From the NCBI GenBank assembly GCA_012841485.1, contig DUUU01000123.1, positions 1 through 58,430 of the forward strand: 58,430 nt of DNA, read 5' to 3'. The position numbers and the translations under genes were made by a program. The notes under the pieces are model-generated. The model searched no databases. It was not told the DNA's origin and was given only the letters and a program-made list of their open reading frames with translations. Below are positions 1 through 8,789 of the stretch, one piece after another. Numbering within the stretch: the first letter of the stretch is position 1; every line of letters starts with the position of its first letter. The stretch is from Armatimonadota bacterium. GTDB lineage: Bacteria > Armatimonadota > JAAZEB01.

Positions 1-162
1 ATGCAGCCCGTGACGATATAGCGCGGGGCGGCCACCTGAAGTTCCGGCAGCGAGGTGGGAGAGCCGCACACCACCCAGTACCACCCCGCCTCGCTGTCAT
101 GATCGAAGCGCCCTCTCTGGCGAAGGGAGCCGCGCCGTCGCCCCGCGCGGCACTCCGGCGGC
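1..162. other. left edge, no gene assigned
   Basis: On the minus strand one frame stays open to the window edge and reads protein-like text (RFDHDSEAGWYWVVCGSP). Upstream, that frame meets a TGA inside the neighbouring HTH gene and has no ATG or TTG start; the first possible start is a GTG within the quoted stretch. It may be the first codons of a gene continuing off the left edge, or chance. I do not call it a gene. Confidence 0.25.
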
Positions 163-366
163 TCAAGCCTGCGGCGGCGTGCCCCACGCCTCGTTCACCA
201 GCCGCTCGCGAATCCGCGCCAGCCGCTCGGCCACGACGCTCCGGGGGAGACCACTGCGCGCCGCGATCTCCTTGATCGATAGATCATGCTGCGCGCGCCA
301 CTCCATCAACCACTGATCGGTCGGCTCAAGCGAACGAAACCAGGCGTGTAGATCAAAAGATGCCAT
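163..366 (-). CDS. small helix-turn-helix protein (sigma-70 region 4-like)
   Basis: This 67-residue protein starts at the ATG at 366, where GGGAAG sits about 8 nt upstream; an in-frame upstream start at 417 would add 17 residues but has no clear ribosome site. Residues ~27-55 (LSIKEIAARSGLPRSVVAER) form a typical helix-turn-helix with the spacing of sigma-70 region 4 or of small MerR/LuxR-type recognition helices. No sigma region 2 or other domain is present, so it is not a full sigma factor. It is probably a small DNA-binding regulator, but the target is unknown. The neighbours (homoserine dehydrogenase upstream on the same strand, the window edge downstream) give no functional clue. Confidence 0.6.
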   Translation of the reverse strand: MASFDLHAWFRSLEPTDQWLMEWRAQHDLSIKEIAARSGLPRSVVAERLARIRERLVNEAWGTPPQA

Positions 367-639
367 CGGTGCCACTTCCCAAGCAGATCGAGCGAGGCAC
401 AGGCCACATTCCCCCAACCGCTGCTCGCTCGGGAGCCCCCGTGCCCCTCATCCATTCTACTAAGCGCCCGTCTGGGACGTCAACCGGCAGCCCGGGGATG
501 TGCCGCATCATCCCTCGCCGGACCCAGGGAGGGGGTGGCGCGCCTGGGCAGACAGCCGTTTGGGGCACCCCCGTCCTGCATCGCGCGGGATCGCTGAGGC
601 CATTACCGCCGGTAATACCGGGGCAACATGGGAGAGACG

Positions 640-1944
640 CTACCCCTCCAGTCGGATCACGGAAGCGACTTCGTTCACCATAGGGAGCGTGGCGATCTCG
701 GCCAGAGCGGCGCGCATCTGGCGCTCCTGCACCGCGTGCGTGATCCAGACGATCTCCGCCAGGCCTGGGCCCACCTCGGTGTCCGGCTGGAAGACGCTTG
801 CCACGCTCACCTCATGGCTCCCGAAACAGGTAGCGATTCTCCCGATGACGCCCGGCCGGTCGGTCACGCGCATGCGCACGTAGTTGCGGCACACCACCTC
901 TTCCATCGAGAGCAGGGGGAGGGAGCAAGCGCAACGGCAGGGCACGCGCCCGGCCGCGCCGTGGAGAAGATTGCGCGCGCAATCCACCACGTCGCCCACC
1001 ACGGCCACGCCGGTCGGTCCCTGGCCTGCGCCGCGGCCATAGAACATCACATCGCCCACTTGCCGCCCACGGACCAGCACACCATTGAAGACGTCGTTGA
1101 TGCTTGCCAGCGGGTGATCCAGGGGAATGAACGCCGGATGCACGCGGATATCGACGCGGCCTCCCAGGCGCGCGGCAATGGCGAGGAGCTTCACGGCAAA
1201 GCCCAGCTGGCGGGCATAGCCAATGTCCGCGGCGGTCACCCGGGTGATTCCCTCATGGTAAAGATCGCTCACGGGAACCCGGCTCCCGAAGGCAATCGAG
1301 GCGAGGATAGCGATCTTGTAGAGCGAGTCCAGGCCTTCTACGTCGGCGGTCGGATCGGCCTCGGCATAGCCGAGCGCCTGCGCGGAGGACAGCGCCTCTG
1401 CGAAATCGCGGTTCTCGCGCGCCATCCCGGTGAGGATGTAGTTGGTGGTGCCGTTGACGATGCCCACGATCCGCTCGATGGTATCGCCCGCCAATGACTC
1501 CTTCATCGGCTTGATGAGGGGGATCCCGCCGCCGACGGCGCCCTCGAACATCAGATCGACGCCCTTCTCGGATGCCAACGCGAGGAGCTCGCCCCCTTGC
1601 TTCGCCATCAGCTCCTTGTTGGGCGTGACCACCGACTTGCCCCGCGCGAGGGCCGCGCGAACCACCTGGGCCGCCATGCCGACACCGCCGATTGCCTCGA
1701 CGATCACATCCACCTCGGGATCGGCAATCACGCTTTCCGCGTCGGTGTGCCGCAACGCCTCCGGCACTTCGAACGCCCTGGGACGGGTCCAATCGATATC
1801 CGCCACGCTCTTGAGCACCACGGGGGCACCCACGCGCCCGGTAATCCAGGCGGCGTTCGTCAGCAGTACCTGGACGGCGCCCGTACCCACGGTGCCGCAG
1901 CCAATCACGCCAACAACAACCCGGTCTTTCGATCTCGTAGCCAA
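640..1944 (-). CDS. hom: homoserine dehydrogenase
   Basis: This enzyme makes homoserine from aspartate-4-semialdehyde with NAD(P)H, the branch step toward threonine and methionine. The N-terminus holds the Rossmann motif VVVGVIGCGTVGTG, followed by the conserved VTPNKELMA and GIVNGTTNYIL motifs and GYAEADPTADVEG of the catalytic domain. The last ~80 residues (YVRMRVTDRPGVIGRIA onward) form an ACT domain, so threonine feedback control is likely. I chose the TTG at 1944 because GAGG lies 5 nt before it and the resulting 434 residues match the family; an ATG at 2076 would add 44 residues with no ribosome site. No thrB or thrC lies next to it. Confidence 0.95.
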   Translation of the reverse strand: MATRSKDRVVVGVIGCGTVGTGAVQVLLTNAAWITGRVGAPVVLKSVADIDWTRPRAFEVPEALRHTDAESVIADPEVDVIVEAIGGVGMAAQVVRAALARGKSVVTPNKELMAKQGGELLALASEKGVDLMFEGAVGGGIPLIKPMKESLAGDTIERIVGIVNGTTNYILTGMARENRDFAEALSSAQALGYAEADPTADVEGLDSLYKIAILASIAFGSRVPVSDLYHEGITRVTAADIGYARQLGFAVKLLAIAARLGGRVDIRVHPAFIPLDHPLASINDVFNGVLVRGRQVGDVMFYGRGAGQGPTGVAVVGDVVDCARNLLHGAAGRVPCRCACSLPLLSMEEVVCRNYVRMRVTDRPGVIGRIATCFGSHEVSVASVFQPDTEVGPGLAEIVWITHAVQERQMRAALAEIATLPMVNEVASVIRLEG

Positions 1945-2219
1945 AGCAACCTCGCTCCCAAGCGCTTCGAACGGCGCGAGCCACAGGGGAGAGCCCTCAT
2001 CGCGTGGAAGAGCGGTATCCGGTGGGATCCGGTCACGAGACTCGCAGGCTCCATTCTCCACCCGATGAGGCGACATAGCCGGCTCGCAGCCGCGCGAGGA
2101 ACTCTTTCCGTGAAAGATAAAGCGGCACCGACGACCAGGTGCCTCCTTCTCATTCGCCGCCTGGCGGTCAGATCCCTACAGGGGGGATCATCGGAGAAGC
2201 GCCTGCCGCCGCGCGCGTC

Positions 2220-4286
2220 TCATCCCGTGAGGACGACGAGGGTGATATCATCTTGTTGGGGGGCATCGCCGGCGAAGGCGCTCACCGACTCCTCGATCCG
2301 CTGGATCTGCTGGGCGCTCGAAAGGCCCGCCGTCCCGCGCACGGTTTCGAGGAATCGCCCCAGTCCGAACTCCTCGCCGTTGGGGTTCATCGCCTCGGTG
2401 ATGCCATCGGTGTAGATGAGGATGGCGTCGCCAGGGGCGATCACGGTCTCCTCTACCTGGAGGCTGTGACCGAACTCGACGGGCGAGAGGACTCCCACGG
2501 CCGTTCCCGAGGGGGTGAGCACCTCGATGCGGTTATCGCGGAGCAACAGCGTCGGCTCGTGCCCGGCGCGCGCCCAGGAGAGAGTCCGACGCTTCACGTC
2601 GAGGATGCCATAGAACAGCGTGATGAAGGTATCGAGGCGCAGGTCGCCGGAAAGAGTGGCATTGGCGCGCATCAAGGTGTCGCGCACGGCTCGGTTCCCG
2701 ACGGCATACGTGCGCATCACCGTGCGCAGCATCGCCATCGTGAGCGCCGCGGGCACCCCCTTCCCGGAGACATCGGCGACCACGATACCCAGTTGTCCCT
2801 CGGCAACCCAGAAGAAATCGTAGTAGTCGCCGCCCATCTCGAGCGCGGGGCGATTGAGCGCGTCCAGGTCGAAGCCGGGCACCTCGGGAGCGCCGGCGGG
2901 GAGGAGCATTCTCTGGATCTCGCGGGCGATCTGGAGTTCTCGGCGGACGCGCTCTTGCTGCGCCAAAACCGCCACCATGCGCGCGTTATCGATGTAGAAC
3001 GCTGCCTGCTCCGCGAGGGTGGCCAGCAAGAACTGGTCGTCCTCCGAAAACTCATCGGCGTTCTGCCGGTTCAGCACCGCCATGACGCCAAGCACCTCGC
3101 TACGGAGAACGAGGGGCATCAGGAGCATCGGATGGCGTCTCACCGGATCGACGACGCTGCCCACCAGGATTCCTGCTTCGGCTGCATCGCGGATGCGGAG
3201 CGGCGTCTGCTTGGCCGCCACCTCTCCGACAACACCCTGGCCGAAGGCAAAGCGCTGGCGGAGCGCGATCCGCGTCAGCTCCTCCCACCGGCGCATCAGG
3301 TTAGACGCCGGCACATCGCGGTAGAGCGGCGGGAAGGGGCCTTCCACCGCGCGCATCTGCAGCTTGCCGGTCCGGGAATCGACCAGGAAGATCGCCCCGG
3401 CTCCCGCTCCGGTGGTCTCCACCGCGGCGGAGGCGAGAAGGCGTAACAGCTGCTCCAGGTCCAGGGCGTCGCTGTATGCCGCGCCGATGCGGTCGAGGAA
3501 GCCAACGATCACCTCGCGCTGGCGCTGCATCCGGTGGAGGTTACCCTCGAGCGCCTCATGGTGCTCCACCACCCGGCAGAAGACGCGAAAGCCGAAAACC
3601 GCATAGAAGAGGGTGAGCGCGAGATGATGGATCCAGGCCCACGGTGAGAGCGCACCCACGCTCCACAGCAGGAACGCCTTGGGCTGGACGATCCGCTCCT
3701 CCTGCGGGAGTCCGCCCACCACCGCCGCCACCCCCAAACCAAGGGCTCCCTCGATAACGCGCGCCCATGCCCAACTCGTCGCCGCGGATAGGCCTCCTAT
3801 TGCTGCCACGAGAGTGCCAAGGCACGCGATCACGCTGACCGCAATCAACGCCGCCACCAGCCGTGGACGCTTCGCAAGCGGCTGAAACAGGAGGGCATAG
3901 GCAAGCAGCGCCTGCCCGAAGACCAGAACCCAGGGCGGCGCTGCAGCCGCCCCGAACCGGGCCATCCACGGCTCACCGCATAGCACATCGCCGACCACGA
4001 CGAGCTGATGAAGGCTCAGGACGGCCGCCGCGAGCGCAACACGACTGTACTGCTCCCGATCGAGGCGAGCGGATCGGAAGTAGCTCGAACCTGGCTTCTC
4101 GAGGGTGAGATGGAAATAGAGCAACTCACGCCGCTGCGCCCCTTCCCACTGGAGGAGCGAGAACGCCAGAATCCCCGCGATCAGTAAAAACGCCAACAGG
4201 CTCAGCGCGATCATAGGAGCGCACACCCGGCACCATCCGGTCCCCGGGGCGCGCATCGGAGTGGCGGCCATCCGGTTTCGTGGCAC
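2220..4286 (-). CDS. membrane GAF-PP2C (RsbU/SpoIIE-type) serine phosphatase
   Basis: This is a sensor phosphatase of 688 residues. The first ~240 residues carry several hydrophobic helices (for example IALSLLAFLLIAGILAF), then a GAF-type sensory domain (~255-430) and a short coiled linker (QERVRRELQIAREIQRMLLP). The C-terminal third is a PP2C domain with the metal-binding motifs MGGDYYDFF, GIVVADVSGKGVPAAL, YTDGITEAMN and DDITLVVL. Proteins of this design dephosphorylate anti-sigma-factor antagonists in partner-switching systems, but no STAS or RsbW-like gene is visible in the window. The start is uncertain: GTG 4286, ATG 4271 and ATG 4214 are all in frame, and none has a strong ribosome site. 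Confidence 0.9.
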   Translation of the reverse strand: MPRNRMAATPMRAPGTGWCRVCAPMIALSLLAFLLIAGILAFSLLQWEGAQRRELLYFHLTLEKPGSSYFRSARLDREQYSRVALAAAVLSLHQLVVVGDVLCGEPWMARFGAAAAPPWVLVFGQALLAYALLFQPLAKRPRLVAALIAVSVIACLGTLVAAIGGLSAATSWAWARVIEGALGLGVAAVVGGLPQEERIVQPKAFLLWSVGALSPWAWIHHLALTLFYAVFGFRVFCRVVEHHEALEGNLHRMQRQREVIVGFLDRIGAAYSDALDLEQLLRLLASAAVETTGAGAGAIFLVDSRTGKLQMRAVEGPFPPLYRDVPASNLMRRWEELTRIALRQRFAFGQGVVGEVAAKQTPLRIRDAAEAGILVGSVVDPVRRHPMLLMPLVLRSEVLGVMAVLNRQNADEFSEDDQFLLATLAEQAAFYIDNARMVAVLAQQERVRRELQIAREIQRMLLPAGAPEVPGFDLDALNRPALEMGGDYYDFFWVAEGQLGIVVADVSGKGVPAALTMAMLRTVMRTYAVGNRAVRDTLMRANATLSGDLRLDTFITLFYGILDVKRRTLSWARAGHEPTLLLRDNRIEVLTPSGTAVGVLSPVEFGHSLQVEETVIAPGDAILIYTDGITEAMNPNGEEFGLGRFLETVRGTAGLSSAQQIQRIEESVSAFAGDAPQQDDITLVVLTG

Positions 4287-4599
4287 CCTGGGACCAGGAA
4301 TACCGCGCCGGCACCCGTATGGCTATCCGATGCACCGGTAAACGGCGCGCGGATGGATGCGCTGCCAGCTCCCTGTCCGGCATCGAGCATCAGAGATGCG
4401 CCTGGGGCTTGATGTGCAGATCTCAAGATGGCACTCCGGATCCGGCCTGCGGTACACCATTCATCCGAGAATCGTTCGTGCTTCTGGAGAGGACTCCTTC
4501 CACTTGTGGCGCCGCGGCGGCCATCCATTTTCTTGACCCCGGCGTAGCCGTATGATAGAATAGGCCATCATGCAGATCACGCCTTCAGAGGGAAAACCC
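4287..4599. other. divergent intergenic region
   Basis: This gap separates the minus-strand phosphatase gene from the plus-strand small membrane protein gene. The only clear element is a plus-strand sigma-70-type promoter at 4533-4561. I see no RNA gene or repeat in the rest. Confidence 0.5.
4533..4561 (+). promoter_or_regulatory. sigma-70-type promoter
   Basis: TTGACC (4533-4538) and TAGAAT (4556-4561) are separated by exactly 17 nt, placing the transcript start near 4568. This promoter would drive the small membrane protein and probably the M1 peptidase and amrB genes behind it. It also argues for the ATG at 4600 rather than 4570, because 4570 would leave almost no leader. Confidence 0.6.
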
Positions 4600-4908
4600 A
4601 TGGCCAAAGAAGAGTTGAAGACCCGCCAGGATGCCGTCGGTACGTCTTTTGGAGTCCTCATCTTTCTCACGGGCATCGGCCTGCTGGCGTTCGTCTTCTT
4701 GCTAGCGTTGGGTCTGTTCAAGGATCCAGGCGTTCTCACCGCCATGGCCGCCACGCCCGCCGGCGCTACGCCCGCAGCAGAAGGCGGCTCCGGGGTGACC
4801 GGCGCATTGATCGGACTGGGCGTGAAAGTAGTCGCGCTCTTCATCATGGCGCTGGCCGGCTCTCTGGTCACCAGCAAAGGGATTCACCTCTACCTGGCGA
4901 GTCGCTAG
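4600..4908 (+). CDS. small two-helix membrane protein
   Basis: I do not recognise the family. From the ATG at 4600 (GAGGGA 6-7 nt upstream) it is 102 residues, with a short charged N-terminus (MAKEELKTRQDAVG) and two hydrophobic helices: one at residues ~16-40, the second near the C-terminus (VVALFIMALAGSLVTSKG). An Ala/Pro/Gly-rich loop joins them. An ATG at 4570 would add ten residues. It lies just downstream of a good promoter and 61 bp before the M1 peptidase gene on the same strand, so the two are probably co-transcribed. Confidence 0.65.
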   Translation: MAKEELKTRQDAVGTSFGVLIFLTGIGLLAFVFLLALGLFKDPGVLTAMAATPAGATPAAEGGSGVTGALIGLGVKVVALFIMALAGSLVTSKGIHLYLASR

Positions 4909-4969
4909 GCCGGGGCTTTGGGGACGGCGCCGCCCGCGACGACCTGGGGCCGGGCAAGGCAGTTCCGCG

Positions 4970-6796
4970 ATGATGCTCTCCAGCATAGCCTGGGCCGCGC
5001 TGGCGGCACTCGCGGCCATCGGCATCACGATCCGCGTGCTGCGGGGCCTCCGGAGCGGCCGGCAGACCCTGGTCGTCGTGCTGTGCGTGGCGTGCGCGCT
5101 GCTCATCCTCTCCGCCATCCTCGCCCACCACGCGGTTCAGAAGGAGGCGGAGCGCCGTTTCCATGCCGGGCAGGAGGCGCGGCGTCAGCGAGAGCTCGCA
5201 AGGGCCCATCCGACGATGCAGGATGCGCGCTCGCAACCAGCCGCGACACCGCCGGCAGGCCTCCTACCCCGCCGCGTGGGGCCGGGCACACGCCGCGAGA
5301 GGCCTTCTCACCGCGCCGGCCCTGTGCGCATCATTGACTACGCGCTGGATCTCTCCCTCTTCCCCGACCGACATTCCCTGAGCGCGTGCGCCGATTTCAC
5401 CGTGGTCGCGCGCATGCCTACCGACCGCGTCGAGCTGACGCTCAGCCCGGAGTTCCGCATCCACGCGCTGCATCTGAACGGTGCCCCGGTCACCTTCCTG
5501 CACACCAACGATCTCGTCTCGTTCCCCTACCGCCTCCGCGAAGGCGAAACCGCGACACTCGCCGTCCGCTACTCCCGGCGCGTCTTGGTGCCGCTCCTAC
5601 GCGGCGGCGACCTGATCGGTCCCCGGGGCATCTACCTTCGCCCGGAGAGCCGGTGGTATCCCTCCGTGGGAGAGCTGGATTTCCACGCGCCGCTCCGCCT
5701 CTCCGCGCGTGTTCCCCGGGGAATGACCGTCGTCAGCGCGGGCCAACTGGTGAGGAAATCCGTTGAGGCATCCACGGTCACCTTCCACTGGGAGAGCACC
5801 GTGCCGGTGCGGATGGTTTGCCTGGCAGCAGGACGATACACCCACAGCCGGCACGCCGATGGTCCCGTGGTCGTAGAGACCTTCCTGCACCCGAATCACG
5901 CCTCCAGGGCGCGCGCTTACCAGGCAACGGCCCAGCGGATCGTGCGCTTCTACGCCAGCCGGTTTGGCGCCTATCCCTATCCCAAATTGACGATTGCCGA
6001 GATCCCCGTCTTTCCGGGAGGCTACGGCTCCACATCGCTGCTGCTGCTCACGGAGAAGAGCTTCGCCGAAAAGGAGATCCCCACCCCTTTCCTGGCGCAT
6101 GAGATCGCGCACCAGTGGTGGGGTAACCACGTCGCGCCCCAGGGCCTCGGGGCCGGATGGCTGAGCGAGGCCTTTGCCGAGTACTCCGCCGTGCTCTACC
6201 AGGAGCACGCCGGCGGGCCAGAGGCGCTGCGGGAGGCGCTCGCGGACCTGGCGGCACGCTACCGGGCGCACCTGCGGGAAGGCACCGAAGAGGCAATCGC
6301 CGAAACCGATCCCTACGACCAGTCGGGAACCTATGAGGGCACAGTCTACTATAAGGGGGCCTATGTGCTGCACTCGCTGCGATGCCTGGTCGGGGAGAAG
6401 CAGTTCCGGCGGACACTCCGCCTCTTCGCGGAACGATATGGTGCCGGCACGGCGCGAATCGCCGATTTCGAAGCCGTGGCTGCCGAAGTGCATGGAAAGC
6501 CCCTCACCTGGTTTTTCGATCAGTGGCTGCGCCGGCCTGGCGCGCCGCGCCTGAGAGTTTCCGTAGCGAAGGACGGCCCGCGCGCCAGGCTCACCGTTGC
6601 CCAGGAAGGCGCGCCCTACCGTGGCGAAATGCAGCTCCTGGTCACCGATGGCGCCGGCAAGACACGGCACACTCTGCATCTTGATGGCTCCCTCACGCGC
6701 CTGACGATTCCGGTTCGGGGAACCATCACCCGTGTAGAGCTTGACCCGGACCGCGCGTGGCTGTTCCACACGCCGCAGCGGGTCCACAGCCTGTGA
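4970..6796 (+). CDS. membrane-anchored M1-family metallopeptidase
   Basis: This gluzincin aminopeptidase-like protein has 608 residues. The N-terminus has two hydrophobic helices (residues ~5-25 and ~36-53) and then a basic Ala/Arg-rich linker, so the catalytic part is probably outside the membrane. The zinc site is complete: HEIAH near residue 377 followed by WLSEAFAEYS about 19 residues later, which supplies the third ligand. The exopeptidase motif GxMEN of classical M1 enzymes reads GGYGS here (~350), as in more divergent members, so strict aminopeptidase activity is not certain. It sits between the small membrane protein gene and amrB; the stop is 13 bp before the amrB start. Confidence 0.9.
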   Translation: MMLSSIAWAALAALAAIGITIRVLRGLRSGRQTLVVVLCVACALLILSAILAHHAVQKEAERRFHAGQEARRQRELARAHPTMQDARSQPAATPPAGLLPRRVGPGTRRERPSHRAGPVRIIDYALDLSLFPDRHSLSACADFTVVARMPTDRVELTLSPEFRIHALHLNGAPVTFLHTNDLVSFPYRLREGETATLAVRYSRRVLVPLLRGGDLIGPRGIYLRPESRWYPSVGELDFHAPLRLSARVPRGMTVVSAGQLVRKSVEASTVTFHWESTVPVRMVCLAAGRYTHSRHADGPVVVETFLHPNHASRARAYQATAQRIVRFYASRFGAYPYPKLTIAEIPVFPGGYGSTSLLLLTEKSFAEKEIPTPFLAHEIAHQWWGNHVAPQGLGAGWLSEAFAEYSAVLYQEHAGGPEALREALADLAARYRAHLREGTEEAIAETDPYDQSGTYEGTVYYKGAYVLHSLRCLVGEKQFRRTLRLFAERYGAGTARIADFEAVAAEVHGKPLTWFFDQWLRRPGAPRLRVSVAKDGPRARLTVAQEGAPYRGEMQLLVTDGAGKTRHTLHLDGSLTRLTIPVRGTITRVELDPDRAWLFHTPQRVHSL

Positions 6797-6809
6797 AGGA
6801 GGGTGTGAG

Positions 6810-7688
6810 ATGGCGATGCCTGTAACGCGCGCGCCTGTCGTCGCTGGCCTGTTCTACCCGGAGACTGCCGACGCGCTGCAACAGCAGATTCAGCGCTGCT
6901 TTCTGGATGCTCCCGGCCCTGGCCGCCTGCCGCTGGCCGCTCCCGAGGGACCCCGCCAGATCCTCGGTCTGGTTGTTCCGCACGCCGGCCTGATCTACTC
7001 CGGGCAGGTCGCGGCACATGCGTATCAGCACCTGGCAGAGGATGGCCTGCTGGAAGTCGCCATCATCCTCGCCCCCAACCATCATGGCCTGGGTGCCGAT
7101 AACGCCGTGTGGCACGAGGGGGAATGGGAGACTCCCCTGGGAAGCGTGCCGGTTGCGGTGGATGTCGCCGCGGCGATTCTGGCCGCTACCCCGCTGGCGT
7201 GCGCGGATCCCCTGGCCCACCTGCGCGATCACGCGATCGAGGTGCAGCTCCCCTTCCTGCAGCTTCTCTACGGGGCCGGGCTGTCTGTCGTGCCCATCTC
7301 CATGAAGCGGTATGAGCTCGACGCCGCGATAGAGCTGGGGGAGGCGATTGCCACGGCCGTGGCGGGCCGCAACGCCGTCGTCATCGCGTCGTGCGATTTC
7401 ACTCACCACGAGCCGGTCGCGCGCGCGCTGGCCCAGGATGAGAGGGCCCTCGAGGCGATTGAACACCTCGACCCCGCCGATCTCTTCCGGCAGGTGCAGA
7501 CGCACGGGATCACCACCTGTGGCTACGGGCCCGTCGCCGCCATGCTGGCAGCCACCCGCCGGATGGGAGCCGTATCGGCTCAAAGGCTGGCCTACCGCAC
7601 CTCGGGCGATGTGACCGGCGACCAGGATCACGTGGTCGCGTATGCTGCCTTGAAGGTGATGCGTCAGGCGAACGGGCAGGAAAGGTGA
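6810..7688 (+). CDS. amrB: AmmeMemoRadiSam system protein B (Memo family)
   Basis: This 292-residue protein belongs to the Memo/AmrB family, related to LigB-type extradiol dioxygenases. Family motifs are present: RAPVVAGLFYPE at the N-terminus, VVPHAGLIYSGQVAA, LAPNHHGLG, HAIEVQLPF, SCDFTHHE and the C-terminal TSGDVTGDQDHVVAYA. The His residues in VVPHAG, PNHHG and FTHHE are the likely metal ligands. The start at 6810 has AAGGAGG 6-7 nt upstream. AmrB usually travels with AmrA and a radical SAM protein, AmrS; neither is adjacent here. The reaction of bacterial AmrB is not settled. Confidence 0.92.
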   Translation: MAMPVTRAPVVAGLFYPETADALQQQIQRCFLDAPGPGRLPLAAPEGPRQILGLVVPHAGLIYSGQVAAHAYQHLAEDGLLEVAIILAPNHHGLGADNAVWHEGEWETPLGSVPVAVDVAAAILAATPLACADPLAHLRDHAIEVQLPFLQLLYGAGLSVVPISMKRYELDAAIELGEAIATAVAGRNAVVIASCDFTHHEPVARALAQDERALEAIEHLDPADLFRQVQTHGITTCGYGPVAAMLAATRRMGAVSAQRLAYRTSGDVTGDQDHVVAYAALKVMRQANGQER

Positions 7689-7850
7689 CGGGCGGGCGCG
7701 AAGTTGTGGAACAACGCGTTGGAGGCCGCGTGCCGGCGGTGCTCCTCCGGAGTGACACGTCCAGCCCGACAGGAAGCCAGCGGGTCCGGTCGCGTGCGCC
7801 CCGCGGGGGGGCTTTGCCGCGGGCTCCGCTTTCCTGAAGGAGAAACGCGC

Positions 7851-8783
7851 ATGGAGCACTCACCGCCCCCTACGGGAGGTAGCAACCTCGCCCTCGCAAT
7901 CGAGGCCCTCGAAAGCGGGCAGGCCGAGCAGGCGATCCAGCTGCTCCAGTTCGCCACGGCCATGAACCCGAACAGTGGCGAGGCGCACTTTCATCTGGGG
8001 CGCGCCTACGCGGCGCGCGATAACCTCACCCTCGCCGAAGCCTCGCTCCGCCGCGCCGTCGAGCTCCTTCCTGGGGATGCGCCGGCGTTGTGCGCCCTCG
8101 GCAAGCTGCTGGCACGACAGCAAAGCCATGAGGAAGCGCGGCGGGTACTCGAAGCCTGTCTCGAAGCCAACGCGCAATGCCAGGAGGCACGCGAAGCACT
8201 GGAGTTGCTTCCCCGCCCGGAAGACCGCGCGATTCCGCTCCCCGACCTGGAGATGGCATCGGCGCGCCTGGACCTCGCCAACGATACCGGCGCTCACACG
8301 CGCCGGCTGCTCTTGATCACCGCTGGCTTGGGCCTCTTGCTGGCATTTTTCCTGGCGTTCGCCTTCCTGCAGATGCAGAAGATGCTCTCCACGCACGCTT
8401 CCGGAACCGCCGCGTCGCAAGCGGAGACCTCGTGGAGCGCGCCGCGGGATGGGGCCCCCGCAGGCCATGAGAAGAGCCCGACGCCCGACGGGGCGGCCTC
8501 CGCAGAGGATGAGCCCGGGAGCGCCGCTGCCGATTGCCTTCGACGGCTCTATGAGGCGCAACGCGAGTACCACGCCCGCCACGGGCGTTACGCCTCCCTC
8601 ACGGAACTCGCGGAGCAGGGCGTCGTAGAAGAGGGCTGTGCGACCGGCGAGCCGGTGGCGGCCTATGGAAACGCGGTCTTCAGCGAAGAGCCCCCCACGC
8701 GGAGGGCGTTCGCGATCCGGGCCGCGCTTCCCGGCGGCGAAACACTCGTCATGGACCAGGAAGGCCAGCTCCGGCGGGAGTGA
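7851..8783 (+). CDS. TPR protein with one membrane helix and a pilin-like tail
   Basis: This 310-residue protein has three parts. Residues ~10-130 form three to four TPR-type helix pairs (for example SGEAHFHLGRAYAARDNLTL). A single membrane helix follows at ~153-175. After a low-complexity Ala/Pro/Glu linker comes a C-terminal domain that begins CLRRLYEAQREYHARHGRYA, a pattern typical of the alpha/beta head of type IV pilins and pseudopilins. The start at 7851 has AAGGAG 8 nt upstream. It converges with the minor-pilin array, ending 6 bp from the last pilX-like gene, so a role in assembling or tethering those pilins is plausible but inferred. Confidence 0.7.
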   Translation: MEHSPPPTGGSNLALAIEALESGQAEQAIQLLQFATAMNPNSGEAHFHLGRAYAARDNLTLAEASLRRAVELLPGDAPALCALGKLLARQQSHEEARRVLEACLEANAQCQEAREALELLPRPEDRAIPLPDLEMASARLDLANDTGAHTRRLLLITAGLGLLLAFFLAFAFLQMQKMLSTHASGTAASQAETSWSAPRDGAPAGHEKSPTPDGAASAEDEPGSAAADCLRRLYEAQREYHARHGRYASLTELAEQGVVEEGCATGEPVAAYGNAVFSEEPPTRRAFAIRAALPGGETLVMDQEGQLRRE

Positions 8784-8789
8784 GGTCGT

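Noticed and set aside
2139..3446. 435-codon open frame on the plus strand
   Set aside because: It is antisense to the PP2C domain of the phosphatase, which has intact metal motifs.
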